In this document: one piece after another, positions 1-6,467 of the stretch
Numbering within the stretch: the first letter of the stretch is position 1
Layout: each line of letters starts with the position of its first letter
Assembly (NCBI GenBank): GCA_043802345.1
Contig: JAZDLC010000355.1
Coordinates: 1 to 15,987 of the forward strand
Length of the DNA: 15,987 bases
Reading direction: 5' to 3'
DNA from: JAZDLC01 sp043802345
GTDB lineage: Bacteria; Planctomycetota; B15-G4; JADJEK01
The notes under the pieces: generated by a model
Told to the model about the DNA's origin: nothing
Database searches by the model: none
What the model saw: the letters and a program-made list of their open reading frames with translations, nothing else
Program-made: the position numbers and the translations under genes

Positions 1-1
1 C

Positions 2-1741
2 GTCCTCCGGCGGATCTTCGTGCTCAGGACGCCGGAGCCTCTCGAGTATCCGACCGCGTTCGTGTACGGCGACGCGCTCTGGCTGACCGGTGGGAATGCG
101 TGCGTGTTGCGCCTCGCCCTCGAGGCCGGCGAGGCGCAACACTGGGATTCTCTGGTAGATCTCCTACCCGAGCGGGCGCAGGCCGGAAGAATGCTGCTGA
201 CGCCGGGTCAGCGCTACCTCTGGATTGCGGAGGAGATTCGCAGGATCGGCCCACGGGAACGGGTGTGGACTGTCGACCTGGAGTCGCGGAAACTGGTGCG
301 CGAGCACCGGGAGGTGGGACAGCTCAAGATCGTCCGGGGCCCGCTGGTGGCGATGGTGGACTACGATGATCGGGGGGTCCTGGTTCACGACCAGCGCGGG
401 GCGCGCCACACCGGGCTGGATCTGACCTCACCCGAGAGGATCTGCGATACCGTCCGTTTCAATGACCAGTGGGTGATCGTGACGACGCCCCATGACGATG
501 ACGAGGGGACAGGGCGAATCGTGGTGTCCGATCCGCAGAAGAACCAGCAGATCGTGAGCGAGATCGCGAGCTTCAACGCCGACGCAGGCGTGTCCCTGGG
601 AATCGCCGGCGCGGGCGTCTGCCTGCTGTACTCGGACAACGAGGGCGCGCGCTTTCTCATGACGATCGCTCACGAAGCAGGAGAGTGGCGGGATCAGTCG
701 ATCGTTGCCGTTCCCCCGAGCTCGAGCCTGGTGGAGAATGGCGAGGGGCAGTGCGCCGGAATTGTCTGGAACGAACCGGCCGGCCTCGGCTGGGCCCCGA
801 TCGATGAGGTCCCGTCGAAGGTCGGTCCGTGGGAACAATGGCTGGAGGAGGAGCGATTGCCGAGCAGCGTGCACCTGATTCCCTGGCCCGCGCAGGAGGT
901 GAGCGCGCAGGTCAAGGAGGAGTGGTATGCCACGCATCCCGGCGAGCGACTGCGCTCCCTGAACGCACGGATCGCCGAGTGGATAGACGACCCCGACGCA
1001 CTGGTGTCTCTCTACTACCTGACCCAGACTGGAAGAGACCGGGACCTTCCGCGGCGCGTGGCCCAGGAACTGCGCCGGTTTCCGGACCACCCGGAAGTGC
1101 GCTTGATGGAAGCCGAGAAAGCGGCGAATGAGGGGGACTGGGCTCGCGTGGAGGACAGGCTCGCGCCCGTGGACTTGCGGGCGTTTGAACCGCACCGGGC
1201 GGCCGGCGTCCTCCACCTCTTGGCGTCGGCCCTGGCCCATCTCGACCGACACGCCGAGGCGCTCGAGTCGATCGAGAAGAATGCCGCCGCTCCAGAAGTC
1301 GACGACTCCCTGGCGGCACTGGTCCAGGTGTGCCGGGCTGCCCTGGGCGAGGAACCAGCGGCCGGCGGGTCGCCGGCGGCGCGCGCCACGGCCCGACTCC
1401 TGCGGGCGCTTGCCGAGGCGGATCGGCTTCTCGCCGCCGGCGACCCGGAGGGGGCCGCCGCGGTTCTCGAAGACCCCGGTATCCAGCCCCTTCTCGAACT
1501 CCAGTCCGCGGCGCGCTGGGCCGCCGCCCGTCTCGCCTTCGACCCGCCGGGCGATCTGGGCTGGGCCCTGACCACCCTGGCGCTCGCAATGTTCGTCGAG
1601 ATCGCGGAAGACAGGCTGCGAAGGGACCTGCCGCTCGGACGTCTCCTGTGGTCCGATCAGCGGATCGAGGAGCTTTGCTGTTCAGCCCGGGAGTGGCTCG
1701 ACACGCAGTGGCCGAAGAGTAGTTCACGTTCCGTCCCGTGA
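2..1741 (+). CDS. 5'-truncated beta-propeller-like / TPR-like protein
   Basis: The frame is open from base 2 with no upstream stop. The first usable start, GTG at 20, lacks a convincing ribosome-binding site, so the gene most likely begins left of the window. The first half (about residues 1-270 from the GTG) consists of repeated short beta-rich units with W/V/L-rich strands and D/G-rich turns (for example around YLWIAEE, VAMVDYDDRG, QWVIVTT), which looks like blades of a beta-propeller. From about residue 300 it becomes helical and Ala/Leu/Arg-rich, with TPR-like helix pairs (SALAHLDRHAEALESIEK is the clearest). No catalytic motif is seen. This propeller-plus-helical-repeat layout recalls the bpX components of MoxR-vWA-bpX ternary systems, but no MoxR or vWA gene is in view, so that is only a suggestion. 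The stop lies 9 bp from the stop of the convergent radical SAM gene; the join is a 10-bp palindrome (ACCGTACGGT, 1741-1750). Confidence 0.75.
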   Translation, partial: VLRRIFVLRTPEPLEYPTAFVYGDALWLTGGNACVLRLALEAGEAQHWDSLVDLLPERAQAGRMLLTPGQRYLWIAEEIRRIGPRERVWTVDLESRKLVREHREVGQLKIVRGPLVAMVDYDDRGVLVHDQRGARHTGLDLTSPERICDTVRFNDQWVIVTTPHDDDEGTGRIVVSDPQKNQQIVSEIASFNADAGVSLGIAGAGVCLLYSDNEGARFLMTIAHEAGEWRDQSIVAVPPSSSLVENGEGQCAGIVWNEPAGLGWAPIDEVPSKVGPWEQWLEEERLPSSVHLIPWPAQEVSAQVKEEWYATHPGERLRSLNARIAEWIDDPDALVSLYYLTQTGRDRDLPRRVAQELRRFPDHPEVRLMEAEKAANEGDWARVEDRLAPVDLRAFEPHRAAGVLHLLASALAHLDRHAEALESIEKNAAAPEVDDSLAALVQVCRAALGEEPAAGGSPAARATARLLRALAEADRLLAAGDPEGAAAVLEDPGIQPLLELQSAARWAAARLAFDPPGDLGWALTTLALAMFVEIAEDRLRRDLPLGRLLWSDQRIEELCCSAREWLDTQWPKSSSRSVP

Positions 1742-1750
1742 CCGTACGGT

Positions 1751-3892
1751 TCACATGCTCCCGGCGTGCTCGCGCATCCTGGCGATGTAGAGCCCCTTCT
1801 GATCCCGGTGGTTGTACCGGAAGAGCGTATCTACGAGGGGCATGTACAGTTCACCGAAGGCTTCGAGGTAGCGGCGGCTCAACCACCCGTAGTACTTTTC
1901 CATGCTCTTCATGTTCTGGGGGAAGCAGATGCTGATCAGCTCGTCGATCAGCGCCTCGACCGGAGCGCTGCGGGTGGCATCGAAGAAGCCGTCCGGCTTG
2001 CCGGGCGCTCCGCCCGGCGGCACCTGGTACTCCTGAACGAAGACGTAGGCTCCCGGCAGCGAACGCAGGAAGCGGAACCGCTCGACATCCTCGGCAAGGC
2101 TGGTGTCGAAGCCGTACATGCAGATGAACTCGACGTTCTCCTTGGTGTGGAAGCCGAAGTGATCATAGCACCGGCGAAGCCGCTCCAGCCCCCTGGCGTT
2201 GTTCAGACTGAAGTGGTAGTTGCGCCGGCTGAACCGGTAGTTCGCGCAGTCGATCCGCCGCAGCAGCGCCGCCCGCGCCTTGTCGACCAGGCCGAGGTCG
2301 AGCGTCTGGTTCCAGTTGACGCGGATGCCCCTGTCAGCCATCTGCTCCAAGAGAGCGTCGGCTCGCGGATGTGACAGCAGGTTGTCGTCGAGCAGCACCA
2401 ACTTGTTTCTGCCCTGCAGGAGCTCATCGAGGTCGCTGACCTGCCGTGGTCTGCCCTCCTTCTGCGGGACGATGCAGAACCTGCACTTGCGCGCGCATCC
2501 TCTCGTCAGGAAACCGAGCGCCCGGTCGCCGAGTTCCGGGTACAGGCTGAAGTCAGCCTGCGCGGTCTCGACCGCGGTGGGCAGGCGAAGAGAGAGATCC
2601 TCGCCCGAGCCGCCAACGCTGACCCGGTCGCCGAGGCGCTCGCGAATGCGACAGACACGCCGTTGCGAAGCCGGATGCCGAAAGACACAACTGGCATAGG
2701 CTTGCTCGGCAGCGTCGCCCCTGGCGCGCAGGCAGTCGTTCCTCCGTAGCAGCATCACTTTTCGCCCCTGCGCTCGCAGCCAGCCGCCGAGCTTCATCAA
2801 CGCCAGGTTGGGGATGCGGCTATCGACGTCGAGCAGCAGAACCGTGTCCTTGGGAAACCTCGCCGGACGGTGCTTGTTGGATGCCGTCCCTCTGGTCCGC
2901 CGGGCCGGACGACACTCTTCCGGCTTGATGGACAGCCGCTTGCGTGCGAGTCGCCCCGGTAGCAGAGCGCGCCGGCCTGCTGGTAGAACGACGACGAACT
3001 GCATCTTTGGGAACAGCCTGTCCATCATCGTGAACCACGCACCGAGTCGGCGCGGCGGGCAGGGCCGCTGCGGATAGGTCATGACGATCACGCCTGGCCG
3101 GTTCAGCGGATCGAGTTCATGTGGCGTTGCGTCGATGACGTGCCGCACCGCATCGACGATGGGAAGCAACAGCCGCACCCCGGCGCGCGGAAGCCGGCTC
3201 CAGATCCGGGCGAAGTCGGCATCCGGATCGTGCCAGGCGCCGCTGGCAAGATGCTGCTCAGAGAGCCGGGCCAGCCGCTCGAGCACGAGCATGGCAGGCT
3301 TCCGTCCCTTCCTGACGCGGTACTTCAGCCTCTCTAGGAACGCCGGAGCATCCGTCAGCCGGGCGTCCTCGTCGAAGATCGAATTCACGCGCTGGAATCG
3401 CTGTTGATGGGGGTCGGCGAAACCAAACTGGTCATCGCCCGTCTTGCCGGTCCAGCGCGAACCGTAGGCCAAAGCGAAGTGCGTCCTGATTCCCGATCCG
3501 TAGCCGATGCGCAACACGCGGTCTCTCACTCCCAGCAGGCGGCGTTCCCCGGCCGGCAGGTCCTCCACGGTCCCGTCCGGCAGCACCCGGAAGCAACCAC
3601 CTGCTCGAGACCCGGCGCTGGCCGGACAGTCTCGCGGCGGGTGGAGCAGAAGACGGAACTCGAGACGCAGACCGCCGGCGCCGGCGCAGCACAGTGCGGG
3701 CGTGAACCTTCTCGCCAGTGGGACGAAGACCGGCCCGAGGCAGGCCATGGCGATCATTCGCGCCATCTCGACCGACCGCGCCCCATCGTCAAGGACGGTC
3801 CACTTCCTGATGAACCGTGGGCCGCAGCGCAGGGAGATCCTGCCCCGCTTGCCCAATCGGGCGCCGTCATGTTCGAGTTCCAGCAGATACAT
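1751..3892 (-). CDS. Radical SAM protein with long N-terminal extension
   Basis: A 713-residue protein. The radical SAM cluster motif CX3CX2C is at Cys466, Cys470 and Cys473 (GCARKCRFC), which should bind a [4Fe-4S] cluster and S-adenosylmethionine. Before it, from about residue 345, is a Rossmann-like segment (VLLLDVDSRIPNLALMKLGG) resembling the N-terminal, B12-binding-like part of many bacterial and phage radical SAM proteins. The DxHxxG cobalamin ligand motif is not visible, so B12 binding is doubtful. The first 340 or so residues match nothing I recognise; they are basic and contain several Cys. Substrate unknown. The gene is the last of the minus-strand series, 272 bp downstream of paralog A. 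The start is ATG at 3892; the same frame is stopped 12 codons upstream (TGA at 3929-3931), and the frame beyond that stop still looks coding, so this gene may be the 3' part of a longer, damaged gene. Confidence 0.8.
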   Translation of the reverse strand: MYLLELEHDGARLGKRGRISLRCGPRFIRKWTVLDDGARSVEMARMIAMACLGPVFVPLARRFTPALCCAGAGGLRLEFRLLLHPPRDCPASAGSRAGGCFRVLPDGTVEDLPAGERRLLGVRDRVLRIGYGSGIRTHFALAYGSRWTGKTGDDQFGFADPHQQRFQRVNSIFDEDARLTDAPAFLERLKYRVRKGRKPAMLVLERLARLSEQHLASGAWHDPDADFARIWSRLPRAGVRLLLPIVDAVRHVIDATPHELDPLNRPGVIVMTYPQRPCPPRRLGAWFTMMDRLFPKMQFVVVLPAGRRALLPGRLARKRLSIKPEECRPARRTRGTASNKHRPARFPKDTVLLLDVDSRIPNLALMKLGGWLRAQGRKVMLLRRNDCLRARGDAAEQAYASCVFRHPASQRRVCRIRERLGDRVSVGGSGEDLSLRLPTAVETAQADFSLYPELGDRALGFLTRGCARKCRFCIVPQKEGRPRQVSDLDELLQGRNKLVLLDDNLLSHPRADALLEQMADRGIRVNWNQTLDLGLVDKARAALLRRIDCANYRFSRRNYHFSLNNARGLERLRRCYDHFGFHTKENVEFICMYGFDTSLAEDVERFRFLRSLPGAYVFVQEYQVPPGGAPGKPDGFFDATRSAPVEALIDELISICFPQNMKSMEKYYGWLSRRYLEAFGELYMPLVDTLFRYNHRDQKGLYIARMREHAGSM

Positions 3893-3928
3893 CGTCGCGA
3901 GCCAGTCTGGTGTTGTCAGCAGGATCCA

Positions 3929-4159
3929 TCAAGTGACCCGTGCGCAGTGCCCTGGTTTCCTGAAGGAGCCACTCTGTACAGGGGGCAGGAACTCGAGTTT
4001 CTGTTCCGCCACTTGCTTGTGGGTACCGCGGTATCACACCAGACCGCCGGGGCAGTCGGGATGCTTCTCGAGCATGAGACGCAGGCTCCCGAGGTTGCCG
4101 CCGGCGCCGAGGACGAGTTGATCTCTGTACGTCTCTACGCTGCCGCGAACATCGGCCGC
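3929..4159 (-). pseudogene. Stop-interrupted reading frame upstream of the radical SAM gene
   Basis: Between the stop of paralog A and the ATG of the radical SAM gene, the frame in register with the radical SAM gene reads as plausible protein: 41 codons (4159-4037; includes GAGGNLGSLRLMLEKHPDCP), a TGA at 4034-4036, then 34 codons (includes EQKLEFLPP) and a TGA at 3929-3931. Third positions are G/C-rich, as in the neighbouring genes. There is no good start codon at its head; the first ATG is internal. I read it as a decayed 5' portion of the radical SAM gene or a fragment of another gene. Recoding of TGA is unlikely because every intact gene in the window ends with TGA. The function of the fragment is not recognised. 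Confidence 0.4.
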
Positions 4160-4164
4160 TCAAC

Positions 4165-6423
4165 TCACTCCAGCCCCAGCTCCCGCAGCATCTTCTTCCT
4201 GGGCGGTGAGATCTTCGATCCGTCCGGACCGTCCTGGTCGGGCCAGGTGCGGATCAGCAAGGCGACCTTCTGGCGTCCGGCCTTGGTCTTGACCGCCTGG
4301 CGGGGCGTCTTTCCGCCGAGGGCGGGAATCTTCTCGTCGAGCCAGTCCATGGCCTTCTTCTGCAGGAAGTCGCGCAAGAACTGGGTCATCTCCGCGGTCG
4401 GCGGCGGCTCCTTCGGGCCGGGGAGGCGGTCATCCAGAGGCGCTTCGTCCTCGAAGATGTCCTTCGTCTGCACGCTTTCGAACCGGACGCCAGGAGCCTG
4501 CTCCAGGAAGGCCCGCGCCTGTTCGAGACGCTCCTTTGAGTTCACCTGCAGGATCAGCTCGTTGCCGATGATTTCGATCCTCCCCAGCAGCGTCTCGGAT
4601 TCCACGTCGAGCCAGTGGTAGACCTCTTCCTCCCCCGCGGGGGGCTGGTCCACGTCGTCGCGTTCGGCGAGATAGCGATGGACCGCGTCCGGATCCTCCA
4701 GCGAGAAGCTGGCCGTCTGCCAGGCGAGAGCGTGGCCATCGGTGTTGGTGACTCGAGGGGGCCCGGCCTGAAGGAAACCAGCAAACCACTCCCAGATCCT
4801 GCCCAGTAGATGAGGCTTCCTCGCGAACGCCTCGCGCGTACTCTTCAGTCCGCGCTTTCTCAGCCAGTCCAGGGCGCCGTCCACAGCCAGGATGGAGAAC
4901 GGTGGCCCTTGCGGCAGCGCGAAGGTAAACGGTCCTGCCGGAAGCAGCGCCAGCGGCATGGCGAAGTTGGGGTGCAGGGAGCCGGCAAGGCCGAAGTCGT
5001 GAACCGTCACCTGCTCGTCCGTGAATAGATCGGACAGCAGCGTGTGACCCTTCGCCGGATCGGTCTCCTCCACCTTGTAAAGCGAGGGGGTTGCCTGCTG
5101 CCTTGCGAGCAGGAGGGCGCGTTTCTCCGGTGAGAGATCGCCGCCGAGCAGGGTCTCGACCAGGGTGCGTGATTGCCTGGTGTGCCGGTAGTGCGCCGCC
5201 CGCCACTCGTCAAAGGCCGTGGGCGCGGAGTATTGTTCCAAGTCGTCGAGCAGTCGGTCGCCGAGGTCCGGCTCGCCGAAGTAGCGCTGCATGGCGCGGT
5301 ATTCCTCGTTGGAAAGCTCATCGAGGAGGTCGCCAATCATTTCGAAAAGCTCGAGCTCCTCAGCCTTCCAGCGCGCGAGCACGGGATCCTGCGGCATCCA
5401 GGGAACGGGCTCCTCAGGAACCGGCTGTGACGGGGTCGGACCCAGCTGCAGGGCCGCTCGCAGCTTCGCCACCACCTCCTCCAGTCGCGGCTGGTCCGCG
5501 ACATACTTGACCTTGATGCCGGCTGCCGTCAGCGTCGCCTGAAGCGGGTCCAGCAGACTCTTCGAGGAGATCTTCATTTCTCGGGGCAATCCGGCCGAGT
5601 GGTTGGGGGACCCTCCGCGGAACAGGTCCTCGAGGCTCTGAACCGACTTCTCGATCCCGATGCCAAGGGTTGTCTCGCAGCACAGGATCATCCCCGACTC
5701 ATCATCCATGACCAGCAGGGTTCGGGTCGATTCGACTTCTCCTTCGATGACAGCCCCCAGATCGGTCAAGGTGACGAGCCAGCACGCGCCGGTGATTTCC
5801 AGATCCGCAAGGTCGAGGTCGATGGCGGGAGCCGGCCTGTACTCTGGAAACGGTGACTCCGTCACTCTCACGTCGGGCTGTGCCGGCTTTCCGGAAACAA
5901 CCAGCGTTTGCACCGAACCCCGGCTCCTTATATCGAGCGGCTCGAGTGAGCCGTCCTGCCAGGCAGCCAGGAAGGCGGACACGCCGTAGAGCAGAACCTG
6001 CTGCTCCCTGGCCTGCAGGGTTCTGAATTGCCTGCCGGCCGGCTTGCTCATGAAGAGCGGCGCGCTCGCCTCCCGCCGTGCGGAGAAGCCGGCCTGGTCC
6101 AGGATGCGACGGCATGGCGGGGGGATCTCGTCGAGCCGCGCGAACAGGAGGGAGAGAGACGACTGCTCTCCGGCCACCTGCTCCAGTGGCTCGCCCTCGA
6201 GGGACCGCAGCAAGAGCAACAGTGCATCCTGGCCCCGGTAGAGCACGAATCCCGATTCGATTCCCGCAGCACCCATCACCACGCCGACTGCCGGATGTTC
6301 CTCCCCTGGAATCTCCACCAGGAAGAAGTCCTGGTTGTCGAACTCCTTCCACGGTGCCAGGCGCTGGAACTCGAGCGCCTTCTGGACAAGTTGCCGGGCG
6401 ATGCGGTCCTTGGAACTGCTCAT
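4165..6423 (-). CDS. Large DUF7309-like protein with C-terminal toxin-binding-like domain (paralog A)
   Basis: A 752-residue soluble protein, paralogous along its whole length to the gene at 13266-15509. The first 80 residues (LAPWKEFD followed by hydrophobic strands) and a second block at about 170-255 (GACWLVTLTDLGAV, then LLVMDDESGMILCC) resemble the DUF7309/DUF6930-type domains of uncharacterised bacterial proteins. A middle block (about 395-560, including YHWL further on) resembles the region found in SEC-C-associated proteins, but no SEC-C cysteine cluster is present. Near the C-terminus, from about residue 702, LGGKTPRQAVKTKAGR is the typical signature of an MbcA/ParS/Xre antitoxin toxin-binding domain; no RES-type toxin gene is visible nearby. 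No signal peptide or membrane helix. It follows the SNF2 gene by 44 bp and is very likely co-transcribed with it. Domain assignments are from memory of motif patterns; biochemical role unknown. Confidence 0.8.
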   Translation of the reverse strand: MSSSKDRIARQLVQKALEFQRLAPWKEFDNQDFFLVEIPGEEHPAVGVVMGAAGIESGFVLYRGQDALLLLLRSLEGEPLEQVAGEQSSLSLLFARLDEIPPPCRRILDQAGFSARREASAPLFMSKPAGRQFRTLQAREQQVLLYGVSAFLAAWQDGSLEPLDIRSRGSVQTLVVSGKPAQPDVRVTESPFPEYRPAPAIDLDLADLEITGACWLVTLTDLGAVIEGEVESTRTLLVMDDESGMILCCETTLGIGIEKSVQSLEDLFRGGSPNHSAGLPREMKISSKSLLDPLQATLTAAGIKVKYVADQPRLEEVVAKLRAALQLGPTPSQPVPEEPVPWMPQDPVLARWKAEELELFEMIGDLLDELSNEEYRAMQRYFGEPDLGDRLLDDLEQYSAPTAFDEWRAAHYRHTRQSRTLVETLLGGDLSPEKRALLLARQQATPSLYKVEETDPAKGHTLLSDLFTDEQVTVHDFGLAGSLHPNFAMPLALLPAGPFTFALPQGPPFSILAVDGALDWLRKRGLKSTREAFARKPHLLGRIWEWFAGFLQAGPPRVTNTDGHALAWQTASFSLEDPDAVHRYLAERDDVDQPPAGEEEVYHWLDVESETLLGRIEIIGNELILQVNSKERLEQARAFLEQAPGVRFESVQTKDIFEDEAPLDDRLPGPKEPPPTAEMTQFLRDFLQKKAMDWLDEKIPALGGKTPRQAVKTKAGRQKVALLIRTWPDQDGPDGSKISPPRKKMLRELGLE

Positions 6424-6438
6424 GGTTCAGGCCTCGGG
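6424..6438 (-). promoter_or_regulatory. Ribosome-binding site and leader of paralog A (duplicated in paralog B)
   Basis: On the minus strand the 15 nt before the ATG read CCCGAGGCCTGAACC, with GAGG 8 nt from the start codon. The same 15 nt precede paralog B at 15510-15524. Upstream of this the two leaders differ. This fixes the start codon of both paralogs and shows that the duplication or gene conversion included the translation signal. Confidence 0.6.
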
Positions 6439-6467
6439 CGGAAAAGCGTGTTGGCAGAGATTGACGG

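Noticed and set aside
428..1252. 274-codon minus-strand frame inside the propeller/TPR gene
   Set aside because: A shadow of the plus-strand gene, with no motif and poor codon use.
3800..3892. Radical SAM N-terminus faintly resembling the start of Cas1 (MYLLELEHDGARLGKRG)
   Set aside because: Only one short stretch fits; no Cas1 catalytic residues, no Cas2 and no CRISPR repeats are present anywhere in the window.
3929..4036. TGA recoding (selenocysteine or a changed genetic code) in the frame upstream of the radical SAM gene
   Set aside because: All main genes terminate with TGA and no SECIS-like structure is apparent; nonsense mutation is simpler.
3404..4621. 405-codon plus-strand open frame across the radical SAM and paralog A genes
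   Set aside because: It runs antisense to two well-supported genes, shows no family motif and has a composition (many Gln, Arg, Pro, Ser) typical of shadow frames in GC-rich DNA.
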